DNA of 64,000 bases from Hymenopellis radicata (GCA_015501595.1 JADNRX010000272.1:1-64000); one strand, 5' to 3'; shown: positions 46,783 through 59,864, counted from the first letter of the stretch. Translations and numbers: made by a program. Notes: a model not told the origin generated them from the letters alone.

Positions 46783-47057
46783 GGTAAGATAGAGAACACC
46801 TCAAAACTCGCACTGAGGTTTAAGTACGCTCAAGTTATGACTCGACTCTATACTTTTAGCGCCTGTGTGACGTCGAACAAGCAACTTCAGAAGCTCCGGA
46901 CGATGATGACAGGACGTAATTGACAGGCCCAGGCCGACGCGCAGCGAAGAAGCCGTTGGCGATCTTGTTATATGCGGTGTTATAGACATACAGCTAGACC
47001 TGAGGCCAGCTGGCAAAGTACCGTTGCTAGATAGATAGATATCGAACTTACGATAAA
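46783..47057. other. Spacer between FHA gene and cyclophilin
   Basis: No gene recognised; short open frames only. Confidence 0.4.
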
Positions 47058-47962
47058 TCAGTCCACGTCGTCGACAAGCCCGGATTTCTCAATCATGACC
47101 TTCTTCTGTGGCCGGCCGCTTGAACTCCCGAGGCGTTCAATCTCTTTGACGAGGTCCATGCCGGAGATGACTTCGCCAAAGACTACATGTTTGCCATCGA
47201 GCTGTGATGAATAGAATAAGAAGCATGAAGAATATAGAAAGAGTTATTGGAATTATACCCAAGGCGTAGGTACGGTCGTAATGAAGAATTGGGAACCTGT
47301 ATAGACATCAAACCAAGCAGCGTTACAACGTGTAGCACGAACCATTCGTGTTACGACCAGCATTCGCCATGGAAAGTAAGCCCGGGCGCGTATGTTTGAA
47401 CTTGAACGTCTCGTCTAAAAAACACGCGTCACTCAAACAACCCAGCACATCCTTTGAGAACGCACCAGGGAACTTGTCTCCATATATCGACTTGCCCCCC
47501 GTCCCATTGTGGTGCGTAAAGTCGCCTCCCTGCAACATGAACTACGCGCACTGCTCAAGCTACGAATGCAAACCAAGTTAAGCAAAAGACGCACCCCAGG
47601 TATTATCCTATGGAACCCAGAGCCCGTATATCCAAACCCATGTTGCCCAGTCGCCAGTTCTCTAAAGTTCTTGCTCGTCCTGGGAGCGTCCTCGTCGTAG
47701 AGCGCGAAGACCAGCCTCCCAGCCGGCCGGGAGTCGATGGATATGTCGAACTATAATTGCAGACGAATTGGCATTCTCGCTCATGTGTTCATTTGGCCGA
47801 GTAACGCACGAAGACTTTTCCGGGCGGGGAAATGATCATGTCGAGTGCCGCCGTGGGTTTGGTAGTCGTTGAAGGCGAAGAGAAAAGGGACCATCCAAGC
47901 GCGGCTGCACACGTCCCGCTAGTTGCTGAGACTGCGTATCGGCGCAAGAGACTCGAGGCCAT
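47058..47962 (-). CDS. Cyclophilin-type peptidyl-prolyl isomerase, mitochondrial-like
   Basis: Six exons (47810-47962, 47595-47750, 47466-47541, 47343-47414, 47259-47296, 47058-47201) join exactly into 212 residues. The first ~45 residues ([20 protein letters not shown]) are Arg/Ser-rich without acidic residues, like a mitochondrial presequence. The rest is a complete cyclophilin: [15 protein letters not shown] carries the catalytic Arg, SQFFITT the Gln and Phe, then [12 protein letters not shown]. Pocket residues appear intact. Expected role: proline isomerisation during protein folding in mitochondria; members are the targets of cyclosporin A. Introns are 46-59 bp. Confidence 0.9.
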
Positions 47963-48171
47963 AATATTCCGTTGTGAGAGTAAGAGGACAGGTGTAAGAC
48001 ACGGCACGGTCGCGTCGCCGAGTTCCCTATTTGTAAACCATCTCCGGAGTCAGACAATTTGTAGAAAGTTGAATATTTTTCATTCGTATGATACAAATAC
48101 CAATCGTGAAGTAAGATATTAGCATAAAGCTCAATAATCAGAGCACCAAGAAACACAGATCCATGGCCAAG
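47963..48171. other. Short spacer
   Basis: Probably the cyclophilin promoter and the 3' end of the next gene. Confidence 0.4.
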
Positions 48172-50591
48172 TCACCACAACTTGGGGACAGGACCCGAAA
48201 TAAAATCAACACACAACTTCCACTGCCCATTCGGCCTCGCAGACAACTGCATCCCAAAAAACCGCCGATGCCCGCCCATAACATCCGACCGCAGAAAAGA
48301 GGCCCCCGCCTGCGGCGCCGTCCCCAGCGTATGCCTATACCGCGACTCCAACGCCGCCTTCATAGTATCAATATTCGCCGGCGTCTGCTTCAACCACTCC
48401 AACTCGTTCGCCGTCAACGGCTCATGCAAATAATGATACAGATGCACCAAAATCTGTCCCACCTTGATGCTGTCGAATGCCGAATCAAGTATACACGGCC
48501 GGTGCGCGAACAGGAACCGCATAATCGGATGCGTCGACGTGAACTGCACAAGTCGCGGCGTGTTCGGGCGGAACGCGTCTGCGTCCCAGTCGGGCTCGAC
48601 CTTCCCAAAGGACGACATGTCGTGTAAAAAGCGAGCTGTGTCCTCAGGACGATGGACAATATCCCATTGCAGAGAAGGTGTAGAAACATACCCATCCGTA
48701 TCATGTGGACGCGGATTATAGTACTGCTTCAACTGGTAATGCAGTTCCTGCGGAACAGGACCCAACGGAAGAGGAGGCAAAGGGACCGGTGTATTCAAGG
48801 TCGACGCTGGAATGACAGCAGGCGTGTTCTCGAAGAACGCTGCAGGAGGAGTATGTCCTACATTCGGAAACGCTGGCCAACCCGGATAAGGTGTATTCAC
48901 ACCAGGAATGACGGGTGCGTTATTGCGAAAAGGGGGAGGTGTATTACTCGGGAAGACAGGCGGTTCGCTTGGGACAAAGCCACCATGGTTGGGGAAGAAG
49001 GGCGGAGTGCTCGGGTAGACAGGCGGCGTATGGGCAAACTGAGCGCCTCCTTGAGGACTGAAAGCGAAAATGGGAGGCATGCCACCAGCCATCGGGAACT
49101 GAGGCGCAGGTAGAATGTCAGTTCGGGGAAGGGGAGGACTCGGCGGCGTGACCTCGACGGTCGGTTCATCGACATCGCCATCAAGTGGTGGTATAAACGC
49201 TGCGGGCTCATCGGGGCCAGCAGGGAAAAGATGAATGCCAGTCCTGGCTGGACCTGGAGTCGGCGGCCTGCGATAGCGTGGCCGCTGGGGATGCTCCTCT
49301 TCTAGACGACGCGCCTCTTCCCTTCGACACTCCTCTTCTCTCCGACGCTCTCGATGTTGTCTTGTGCCGCGAGCTCGAGCAGATTCGTAGCCCGAGTCCG
49401 AGTCAGAAGGAGACAATGGGCTCTCGTCAGATGGAATCCTTGGCTGTGGTGCTGTATTTGCGGACGTATCGACGCGGATGCCGCGATGCGATGGTGTTGG
49501 CTGTCCGCGCTGCGTTGGACGGGGAATTGAACGCGTAGAATGCCGTGAGCCACCAGTTGCAGGTCTTTGCGACCCATTATCGTTAGCAGGCGAGGCCGAC
49601 GAAGAACTTGTAGGCGTCGTGCGACTACTTGCCGTCTGAGACGACGTAGAACCCTGATTACTTGGAGGAACCACTGCCGGTAGACGCGAAGACCGCCGAG
49701 ACATCGAGGCAGGAGGTGGAGGTGGAGAAGATACAGCACCGGATGAACGTGAAGAGCGATGGGAATGTGAACTATTTTGAGAAGAACTTGCATGCGACCC
49801 ACGGTCACTAACAGGTGACGAGCGTATAGAATTGGGCCGAGAGTTTGTCTGGCTCCTTCCTGATGTCGAACCTTGGTTCGGCGAAGGCAAAGGCGACACA
49901 GCCTGTACATTTTGATGAGAGGTAGAATGTTGCGATGAGCGCGAGGAGTGACGGGAGCTTCTGGGTGATCCGTGAACGCTGGCAGCGGGCGAAGTATTTT
50001 CTACTGGGCTCCGTCGCGGTGTCTGAGAACCTGAAGCCGAGCCACCGTGGCGAGGAGGAAGCATTACGGGAGGTGGCGACACGTGGGAGACAGACTCGTG
50101 TTCTTGTGCAGTCACCATCGCCTCCAGAACCGATTGAAGTTGCCTATGGGATCCCGAGGAGCTAGTCGGACGAGATGAAGACGGCTGAGCAGACCGCGTC
50201 GTGGTTTCTGGAAGGTCTGCAGGCACTGGCGGGGAACCCAACTCTCTGACCGGTTCTGGCGGTGAGGGTGAACGCTGATACCTCGATGAGCGAGGGGGTG
50301 TCGGATCTCGATGAGAGACCGATGCACCACTGTCATTAGAATGGGATGAACCTGGTTGTTGTTGGTTATGTTTAGTCAAAATTTTGAGAATGAGGCTGCC
50401 TCACCTGATCTTGAAGACCGACGGGACATAGCAGTCCTCGAGCTGGATGTAGACGATGAGGAGATACTCGGAGTAAGCGTACGTATGGACGAGGCGGCAG
50501 GGGAGCTCGCAATCGACGGAGGTACAATGCAGGGAGAGGGCGGGATAGAGGACGGGCGTTCCATCGATAATCCCGGGCCCACGCGTGGCAT
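48172..50591 (-). CDS. DUF6699 domain protein with long disordered N-terminus
   Basis: Exons 50405-50591 and 48172-50351 (53-bp intron) give 788 residues. The first ~560 are Ser/Pro/Arg/Gln-rich and then Pro/Phe-rich (TPPVYPSTPPFFPN), clearly disordered. The last ~170 residues form a compact domain: LQWDIVHRPEDTARFL, PRLVQFTSTHPIMRFLF, QILVHLYHYLHEPL, RYRHTL and RSDVMGGHRRFFGMQL. This pattern fits DUF6699, a domain of unknown function common in mushroom fungi. It has no transmembrane segment or signal peptide. The start is the first ATG of exon 1; the intron junction keeps the frame. Confidence 0.8.
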
Positions 50592-52190
50592 CGGATTTTA
50601 TACGACTGTGACAAAAGTGAAGAGATCAGCCAAATCAGTTTGATCTGTAGAGAGAACAATACCTTCTTGTTCTTCACTGACAACGACAACGATGGGACAA
50701 TAACAAGAACAAGGAGGGTAACATCATATAGTGTCCTTGTGCTCTAAATAGTGGCGTTGGCGGACTTTGTGCAATGCTTGCAGCGCTAAGAAGAGCACCA
50801 CGAGTTGGTCATTTGAGAATCCGCCGCGGTGTATAATGGCAATGACACTTGAGGACGTCAGGCTTCAGTGGGGGAGCAGAGGAGAGCAAGCGGATCAGGT
50901 TCGAAAGTGATCGGATTAGGCTTAGTCTCTCACGACCTCGAGCAATACGGCGGCATACTTACGCGTGCAATCATAGGTAAAAGCTTGAACGCAGCGTACT
51001 GTACGTATGAAATTGAAAAATAAGAATTAACAATCTAGCCAGTAACCGCAAGTTCGAGAGCAAATGCATTCATAGTACAACTGCCAGGTCCCTGGACGAA
51101 GTTCATGAGCTGAATGCCTACAAGACACCGGACGATACAAAGCTAGAACGAGATTAATGCTCTAGAGTACATGCTTTCAACGCGCTTACCGACGAGTCAG
51201 GCGGCATTATTAGGTACTTATTGCAAGTCAAAATGTCCACCTGCCCTCGCACATGCACAATCTAGAGCCGATCCAATCCAAAAGGACAACGCGTACAGCG
51301 CCACGTTCCGCTGGAATTCAGACGTTGAATTTCGTAGAATCGTGTTCGTGACGGTCGGATAGAATCGATGCTTCGGGATTCTCAGTTACAACACGTTGAC
51401 GCCAGAAGGAATGTACACCATCTTGAAAGCGCTTGCGAGACGATCTTCTACCTAACCTAGGATCGTCGCCCACACGAAGTCCTCGTCTCCTACGTTGGGA
51501 AACGATCACCAAACGATGAGGCGAAGACTCGCAGAAGCAAGCTTCAGACAGCAGAGGACTTTTACGATGCTAGCAAACATTGAGTGTGCGGTACCACCTG
51601 TACGCATAAGGTCCTTGGTCGACATTATCTTCGTGTGAGCTGAGCCCGCGAGGTACGAGCTCGCTGAGTGTAAGATAAGACTTAGATAGCAAGCGCACAT
51701 GTCGGTGCCACGTGATCCCGGATGGATCGGGATTGCCGCCGGCGTGGACGCGCTTGCGCGTCCACCAGGCCTCAAGGTTCTGCCTCTGGCGACGATTTTT
51801 CTTGTGCCCACCCACCTCTTCCCTTTTCTTTTGCGCTCACGCTTGGTTGTTCCGGGTTTCCCTCCCATGTCATGGGTTCCCGGTACTTACCTGATCGTCC
51901 TCCAGCGCTGACATTTTCGGTCATACGCGTGTGGCGGCCTTAACCCATTTTGGTAAGGCCGCCGCAAAGCGGCGGAGGTCGATCTCCTTCCCAACCCTCA
52001 CACGAAGACATATCACACATTTGTATTCCGTCTGCTGCGTCTCACGTCCCGCAAACAGGGGCCAAAGAAAGAGTAGCTATCTTATTGTTCGTCATCGCCA
52101 TCGCCTTCGTTAAATTTGCTCAAGTCAGTCACCCGCCCTTCCTCCTCTTGTTTTAACCGTGACTGACACTCTAACCCGTCAGTAATTACC
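50592..52190. other. Spacer with a cluster of hairpins
   Basis: No gene recognised. Between 51714 and 51980 are several short perfect palindromes, among them GTGGACGCGC-TT-GCGCGTCCAC (51744-51765), GCGGCCTTA/TAAGGCCGC around 51933-51963 and GCCGCCGC-AAA-GCGGCGG just after. Confidence 0.5.
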
Positions 52191-53219
52191 ATGTCCTCCA
52201 CCGTCAATGTCTCTATCAAGGATGAAAACATGCCGACGAACATGCCGAGCTACGAGACCATCATCGAGCAGAGTTTCAGCCTGCGTCCACGCCAGGTTAC
52301 CGCCATCAACACCAGCGGTGTCCGAATCACCCTCGACAAGAGGCTTGATAACGATGTCAGCGACATCTGGGTCAAGTTCGGCAGTGACATAACCATGGGC
52401 GAGGCCAAGACGCAGCACCTTGTCGCGCAATACCTTGAAAGCAACAGGATCGCTGCCGTGCGTGCCCCTCGTGTTTACCTTGCCTTCACGTGGGGTGCCT
52501 TCGGTTTCATCGTCAGCGAGTATATCGATGGGCAGATATGCGGCGACTCCGATATCCCCCTCGTCGCCACCGCCGTACAATACCTTATCACCATCCGGAG
52601 CACCAGCCCAACGCCTGGACCCGTCGGTGGAGGCCTGATTGAGCACCCTTTTTTCGTCGACCGGACGTCGTCCATCTGGTACGATTCCGTCGAGGAGCTA
52701 CAAGCTCATATTAATGGTGTAAGCGTTCCCCTTTGTGTCGCCTTGTCCCTTTCGCACTTTGTTCTCTAGATGATGACTCTTGACACAGATTTTACTCGCC
52801 ACGGAGAGGAGCGAGCGCGTTAACTTCGAGCCCGAGCTCGCCAGTCACAGCCTGCCTCTCTGCGTATCTGACCTGGTTCCTGCCAACTTCATGAAGGATA
52901 GGGAGGGTAAGATCGTGGCCGTGGACTTTGGCGGCTACTCGTTCCTGCCGCACTCCTTCTTCGTCTTCGCGCTAAATCACGGAGGCCCTTCAAGACTCAA
53001 ACAGCACATGATCAGTATTCTCAAGTATCCACGATCCTCGACAGTTTCGGCACTGGTAAGCGCCTCTTGCGCGCTGGCTCCGTTCTCCAGCAACAAAGTT
53101 GGTGAGCAGATCTCCTTGCTCTCTTTTGTTTTCTTCCCTCTCGCCCCCTTACGAGAATACTGAGTTCCATGCACTGCACAGGTCTTCCGAGGGACCTCCG
53201 TTCCAGGCTTCCTCAGTAA
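52191..53219 (+). CDS. APH-like protein kinase fold enzyme
   Basis: Three exons (52191-52718, 52789-53101, 53182-53219) join exactly into 292 residues. The N-lobe includes VKFGSDITMGEAKTQHLV, with the Lys and Glu expected to hold ATP. The C-lobe has LCVSDLVPANFM (catalytic Asp and Asn; the usual His-Gly before Asp is replaced by Val-Ser) and VAVDFGGYSFLP (metal-binding Asp). This fits the fungal members of the aminoglycoside phosphotransferase family, a large and mostly uncharacterised group in mushrooms; their substrates are unknown and drug resistance should not be assumed. No signal peptide. Confidence 0.8.
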
Positions 53220-54134
53220 ACGCGGCGCACAAGTCGTCCGTTAGGACAGAGTCCTCCCTTCTCGTCACTTATGCCCGCACTGTTGCGAGTTGTCGATTCT
53301 CTGGAGGGGCGTTGCTGTGAATATTTTCGCCGTCTCTTAGCAAGTGATGGTTATCCTGCCCGGTGCCGACGAGTGAGAAAACGGACCGGGAGACACGGAC
53401 GGCGGTATTCCTACATCCGAAAGGCCGGCGGCAGCGCTTTGTCCGCACCATTGCTTCGTCAATTCATGCTTGTTTCCCGCTTCCATCATCGATAGCACCG
53501 TCTTTTGTCAGATTTCTTCGTAAAAGGTCGCAAAACTCCGGCGAGCATCGAGCATCCTCTGACAATCCCTCAAAGCCGTTAAGCGGAATCAACTTTGCGC
53601 CGTTTTCGTTGCAAAGCCCGACCCCGGCAGAGAAAGGACTTGAGCCCGGCCATCCTATTATGCTTTACCGTCGGAACTCGCATGCTGACTGCAGCGGATG
53701 CCTCTAAAATGTCTTGGAAGGGCTTGGTTGAGGCGGGACTGGAATGTTGCTCAAGCCAAGTATTCAGTATCTTCAGTTCTTGGCTTACATCACAAGGCGC
53801 TAGCCAAGAATCCGGGACCTGGAGGAACCAACAAAATGTGGCGAGTTATTTTGATGGACAAGGAAAGCTCGCCTCGTCACTTGTACGAGTCCGAGGCCTC
53901 GGAAAGTCGTCGTGTGCATGTTATTCTGCACTTTACAGCCCATTAGATGCATAATGCACCTCGTTGTCCATTGGAGATGCGTCAGCTTTGTATGAGCTCT
54001 TCACGCGGCTAGGCAAGTTCACAAACTTACGAGTTGAAACCGGACCCGCTCCCCCACGGGGCGCTTACCTCACGCGGGGCATGGTGGAGCGGTGATTGCG
54101 AATTGAAGGCTTGGCGAAAATACTTTTGCGATCG
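53220..54134. other. Spacer without a recognised gene
   Basis: No frame with motif or splice support. Confidence 0.4.
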
Positions 54135-54140
54135 TATAAA
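54135..54140 (+). promoter_or_regulatory. TATA box of the sugar transporter gene
   Basis: TATAAA 51 bp upstream of the ATG at 54191. Confidence 0.45.
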
Positions 54141-54190
54141 ATCTCGTCGTGTGAGTGGGAAAACTTCTCGACGCATCCACGGACCGAAAG

Positions 54191-56505
54191 ATGTCGGAGA
54201 AGAACGACGTTGACCACGCCGAACGGGCAGATCCTCATGTCAGCCTCTCAAACAATGTGAACGCGAGGTTGGTGTGCTTTTCTACTTACTCGTGGGATGA
54301 TGATTCTAAGGTGGTCAACAATAGGATTCAGAACCCTCTACATGGGATCCCTCAAGATGTTCTGATGTCCCAAGTCGAGCAGTTCACGAAAGAAAAAGGC
54401 TTCGAAGAGCACGTCGACATCTTCAAGAAAGGTGCTATTATCGCTCAGAATCCTTCCAAGTTTGAGGAACTCCCTCTCTTGGAGGAAGAGGATCGCCAGG
54501 TCCTCCGTAACGAAATCCTTCGTATGTCTTTTGTCCTCCTGCATTTCTTTTCCATTGATTAATGTAACTGATTAGACAAGTGGCGTCAACCTCGAGACCT
54601 TTATCTCACTGTGGTCATCTGCTCCCTCTCTGCAGCTGTCCAAGGATGGGACCAGACAGGTTCCAACGGCGCTAATCTCAGTTTCCCGAAAGAGTTCGGA
54701 ATCCCGACAGACGAAGGGGAGCCAAACTACATCAAGAACGAATGGCTTGTGGGAATGATCAATGCGGGCCCGTACATCGCTTGCGCTTTGGTCGGCTGTT
54801 GGCTTACGGACCCGCTCAACAACTATTTCGGACGAAGAGGAACTATTTTCTTCTGCGGTATTTTTTGCACGGTGACGGTTATCGGTAGTGGCCTATGCCA
54901 AACGTGGCAGCAATTGTTCGTGAGTAACCGCTTATCCTAGGACCTTGTGTCGTTTTCTAAGTTTAGTCCTAGGTGTGCCGTCTTCTTCTCGGACTGGGAA
55001 TGGGACCGAAGGCTAGTACAACGCCTGTGTATGCCGCGGAAAACACCCCTGCCCTTATACGTGGTGGTCTTGTTATGTCCTGGCAGATGTGGGTCAGTGT
55101 CTGCTTCTTTTCTGCCGGTATTATATGGCTGACGATTCCCGACATAGACAGCGTTCGGTATCTTCCTGGGCTTCTGCGCCAACCTTGCTCTGTACAAGGT
55201 CGGAGATATCGCGTGGCGTCTTCAACTCGGAAGTGCCTTCTTGCCCGCTGTGCCTTTGGTCATTGGAATCTATTTTTGCCCAGGTCAGTCGCTTCCTATG
55301 CACAGCAGACACACACTAATTGGGACCAGAGTCCCCGCGGTGGTACATGAAAAAGGGTCGATACCAGCAAGCGTTCAAGTCTTTCTTGCGTCTGCGTAAT
55401 ACACCGCTTCAGGCTGCTCGTGACCTTTACTACGTCCACCGTCAGCTCCAAGAAGAATATGAGGTGATCAAAGGAAGCACCTACCTCAGCCGAGCCGTCG
55501 AGCTGTTCACCATTCCTCGGATCCGACGCGCCACTCTAGCTAGCTTCGTGGTGATGATCGCGCAGCAGATGTGTGGTATCAACATCATCGCCTTCTACTC
55601 CTCCACCGTGTTCGTGCGTGCCGGATATTCCCAAGGACAGGCACTATGGGCTAGTTTCGGCTTCGGTTTAGTCAACTGGGTTTTCGCGTTCCCGGCGGTA
55701 TGGGTATGTCTGCGTGTTTATTTTTGTTTTTCAACTGCACAGTCGCTGAGAAAACCGGAAATAGACGATCGATACGTTCGGACGCCGCAACCTTCTGCTG
55801 TTCACGTTCCCGAACATGGCCTGGACGCTGCTTGCGACCGGGTTCTGTTTTTGGATCCCTGAGGACAATTCAGCACGCGTTCCATGTATAGCGCTGTTTA
55901 TTTTCATATTTGCCGGTCAGTCGCGCGTAGCTCCTGCATGTCTGCTATGATTGAACACTCTTGCAGCCTTCTACTCTCCGGGAGAAGGTCCTGTACCATT
56001 CACGTATAGCGCTGAGGTGTTCCCCTGACACATCGAGAAATGGGTATGAGTTGGGCTGTAGCGACTTGTCTAGGGTGGGCTGCAGTCCTGGGAATCACCT
56101 TCCCGCGTATGTTGACAGCACTAACGGAAGTCGGAGGTGCGTCCTTCAATAAGCGAACACGGAACTGTCGGGCTCATCACCCATTCTAGCATTCGCATTT
56201 TACGCCGGGTTGAATGTTGTGGCGCTAGTCATGATCTTCTTCTTGATGCCTGAAACGAAGCAGAGGACGCTGGAAGAGCTCGACTACGTGTTCGCCGTTC
56301 CGACCTGGAAGCATGTCAAGTACCAGGGAACCGTGTTCGCACCGTGGTGGTTCCGAAAGTGGGTTCTACGGAAGGACGAGGTATGTCAGATGGCAAATCA
56401 GCAGAAGGTCACACTGACTCTGCCGTCATGTAGCCCTTGGAACCGCTGTACCATCTGGAAGAGGTCGAAAGTATCACAGTATACGAGAAGGGAGTGGGAC
56501 ACTGA
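54191..56505 (+). CDS. MFS sugar transporter, one frameshift
   Basis: Nine exons: 54191-54521, 54576-54919, 54973-55092, 55148-55283, 55330-55703, 55765-55915, 55967-56136, 56190-56380, 56434-56505, about 629 residues. Sugar porter signatures are [10 protein letters not shown] after the second membrane span, [13 protein letters not shown] before the central loop, [13 protein letters not shown] (the sugar-binding QQ-x-G-x-N block), [10 protein letters not shown] and a [13 protein letters not shown] end. A ~110-residue N-terminal extension precedes span 1. In exon 7 the run TTCCCCTGA at 56021-56029 needs one more C to read FPLTHREMG; as written it is a stop, and all flanking exon phases demand the extra base. 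Likely transports hexoses or inositol across the plasma membrane. Confidence 0.8.
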
Positions 56506-56806
56506 TCAGGCTGCGCGACTAATCATGGCAACACACTTGTTGTATTATCACTGTCAAAGCGATGTCATTGTACTAGGGGATGTCTACGTTCCGAAGTGAG
56601 AAGCGTAAAGCAACAGAGTAAGCATGAGACTCACAGTGTAATGCGTTATAAGTTAGCCTCAGAAATAAATTACATCTATATGCTACAATGTCCCACAAAC
56701 CATTCATTGATCACTGGAATAATTTTTCGAATCTTCGTATACACGATTGAGGTTGATAATCTGCGAGCAAATGAATCATTGGCTGAGCAGTAACGGAGGC
56801 GTCAGA

Positions 56807-58386
56807 TCACACACCGATTCCATCACCTGCATTACATTCGCAGTTTAATCCTACCCAATCGTCTCCGCTGGGACAGTGTTGGAATGGATCATGACGGTAT
56901 CCGATATTACGGAAGAAATGCAGCTGATCCTTGGGCGCGAACAGGGCTGCGGCTATAGAGTGAACGGGGGCATCTCCCCAACGCTAGAGGCCACATGGGT
57001 TGAATTCACAAGTTCGCGAGAAGCGCGACATCAACGTACCTCGTAGTAGAAACCACCCTTGCTCTCGAGATATTCGAAGAATTTGCTATACGCCTCGCTC
57101 CGCCAAAAGTCCAGGTCTGCGATTTCGAAGTTGCTCCAGACTGAGTAATGTTAGTCTGCATTCCATGATATTCCTCCTGGAAGACTTACAGTGACAGAGA
57201 TTGTAGGTCTTTCCGCCGTTATCACTCAAGTAACTCAACGCATTGTTATCGTGAATGTATTGAGGATAACGTTTCGTGAATTCTTCGGCACGTCAGCAGA
57301 CTGCACTTCTGAACTGAGGCAGACTTGCCTTTCACAGTGGACCATAATGTTGGGATCGTCTTTTCCCATTCCAAGAACGATATTGTGAAGCCTAGGCAAC
57401 TTGAGCACTAATAAACGCTAGTTCATCGGACGAACATACCATATATCTTGTTGTTGTCTCGAAGATAGTCGAAGGGATCAAATTTGACATCACATAAGAT
57501 TTTCACGTTCGGTCTGCACTGGGGGTTAGAACGGAAGCGAGAACCGAAGAAGAAGGCACGTACTCAACTCTCCAATAATAGCGATATGGCTGTAAAAGCG
57601 GGTGTTTGAAGAAAAACTGATGCTGTTCATCAGCCTCCAGAATGATGCGACAGCGACGAGACCATACCCCGGAGTTGAACCGACACATGTTACGGTAGGG
57701 TACACTACTCGCATAGATGATGTTGGCTGCAGCCATCTTCTGCCGCGATTTCTTGGCTTGGACTTCATCGATCCAATGAGGCTGGAACCAGTGTTCCGCT
57801 GGTACCAAGCCAAACGACACAGGCGCAGATGTTGCTTGTGAAACGCGACTGAATGGTCCATGGGCATCAATCAGCCTGATGTGGCTAAAAATGCGCACCT
57901 TTTGAATTCTTCCGTAAACTCCACCTCGTTGAGGAAGACCCACGGATAGCCGTACCGTTTGTTGAAGCGTGTCTCAACGGAATTCATGCTCGAGAGGACG
58001 TTCTCGATCTCGTCATTGCGGCAAAGCATCACCATAGTCGCATTTGCCGACCCCTCGCCTATAGGGCGATTGACGTGTGCAGACTCGACTGCAGGAGTAA
58101 GATGCCCAGTATGAGTGGTTTCGGGCTCGACGTCGTTGAAAATGTGGCCAACTGAAGCCTCGGTTGGTGTCAAATCTAGATGTCCTGAAGACTCTGATAC
58201 AACCGATACTGATTCATGGCTGGAAGAGGTGTTTTGATAGTAAAAGCATGAGAGAACGTAGGTCAAGTAGAGAGTGATAACCTGCAGGTTTTTGAGACAA
58301 AATGATCGTGTATGACAGACACCACTTACGACTGCTGCACCGATGAAGCCTGCCCGCTTGCGCGCAGGAATGAGTGGGAGGTACAT
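56807..58386 (-). CDS. GT15 alpha-1,2-mannosyltransferase (KRE2/MNT1-like)
   Basis: Eight exons (58330-58386, 57899-58281, 57564-57848, 57440-57513, 57329-57391, 57190-57282, 57040-57140, 56807-56983) join exactly into 410 residues. Type II membrane layout: basic start, a single hydrophobic span (VITLYLTYVLSCFYY) and a Ser/Thr/His stem. The catalytic domain has ATMVMLCRNDEIENVL, PWVFLNEVEF, the PHWIDE block, YWRVEPNVKILCDVKFDPF, NLCHFWSNFEI (containing the family's catalytic Glu) and RWGDAPVHSIAAALF. It adds mannose to N- or O-linked glycans in the Golgi. The intron at 57283-57328 has a GC donor (GCAAGT). The end after HCPSGDDW is short. Confidence 0.88.
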
Positions 58387-59722
58387 AGTAGTTGTTGGGA
58401 GGAAGAGGACCGTGTACTGCGCACACCGCTTGTTGGAGTATCAATTTGCAGTGCGGCGATCGGCATCTCTTCTATAAATACGAATGGCACCAATTGAAAA
58501 CAGTCTAGAATTCTGTACTATTCTGTACCTGTTCTGTACTGCGCCCCGTAAGAGACTCGAAGGAGAGATTCTTGATATAACGGCCTCGGAGGATTCTGTG
58601 GTTCGTTGTTAGGAAGAGAGTGATGCGAAAGCAACGATCGAAATAAAAATGCGAGGTTGAACTTGAATACCTATGGCACGTGATTGACACGAATCATTCC
58701 AGGAACGTTCAACTTAGGCGTCACCGTTTTCCTGCTACCATCAATTCAGCTCTATGCTTCGTACTGCGTGTGAATGCTATAATCATATCCGTACTTGGTA
58801 TGGACCTGGCGAAAGCATTAGGGCTGGCCGGACCGTTAGAGGTCGCACCCATATGGATCTACAATTTTCAAGGAGACGCATAACTCCTAACTCGTTGCCA
58901 CCAGCGAAATAGACTCAGACAATATCTATGGACATCCATAACCCGGTTCTTGGGGGCTGTTTAGTCAACGAAACATGATCATGATCGGTTCACTGGACAC
59001 TGCGTCGCTGATTGTTTACTCGAGCTCGGTCGCAGCAATTCAATCGCGTGTTTGCCTCCTATCGCACCATCTATGTAGGATCATCATGACCCGTCAATCT
59101 CTAACTTGAACGCTTTATCAGGTGGTACCTGGGCGCTAATCCAGCATTAGTATATCTTTACTTACTTAAATCAAGCCGCCACTAATACTATCAAGACATG
59201 ATATGCATCGGCTTGCGACCATGCGACCATCTCCAGTTTAAGTCGCCGGCTGACTGAGTAGTACTATTCAACGGTGATCCAGAAAGATCATCAGCTATAT
59301 TACTGTGCGGCTATACACTACAGGTAGTACACAGGCTCCATGACGGGGACGCCGGTCTATACAATACATCTTTAACACCACATGGTCTCCAGTGGTACGA
59401 TTACTTTATGGTATGATAGATCCAAAACGCATTAGATGGATAACATAGGATAAGGGTATGATATCTGTAGCATGGCGTTGAGAAAATCCCGGAGGGCAAG
59501 GTCAGACGGAAAAGCGACCCACTTGTGAAACGGATGTTTCCTATCTTCAGAAGGTGCACGGTCGCCAGAAGGCCGTGTTGTTGGGCTATTCGTTTGAGAC
59601 ATAAATAAGTGACGGTAGCCTCAAGAGTGCATGGAGGCAACCTACCCGGTTGGAGTTGTCACTGTAGTCTGTGGCACAACTGTGAGAAATTAGGCGTCCG
59701 TCAAAGCCTATGAAGAACGTAC
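58387..59722. other. Spacer without a recognised gene
   Basis: No gene recognised. TTCTGTAC recurs three times near 58510-58540. Confidence 0.4.
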
Positions 59723-59864
59723 GATTCACGAGACAGAGATATGTCATGGCACGCTGACGGCCTGTTTGGTCGACATACGTGACAAGGCAATATTCGCCAG
59801 CCCTCCATGAAGCGCCTGGCTCCCAGTATCTGGTGAAGGGTGCGTTTGCGAAAGGACTAGGCAT
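59723..59864 (-). CDS. Tiny unknown protein, PGASW family, copy 1 (first exon)
   Basis: The first exon is 142 nt from ATG at 59864 to the donor GTACGTTC, encoding MPSPFANAPFTRYWEPGASW, then RAGEYC, YVDQTGRQ. It is followed by a ~40-bp intron and a short second exon (VPQTTVTTP) whose end is unclear. It matches the gene at 61706 over the whole exon without gaps. No signal peptide or known domain. The two genes point away from each other. Confidence 0.5.

Noticed and set aside
58505..58560. Three TTCTGTAC words as a possible regulatory array
   Set aside because: Too short and too few; expected by chance in AT-rich spacer.
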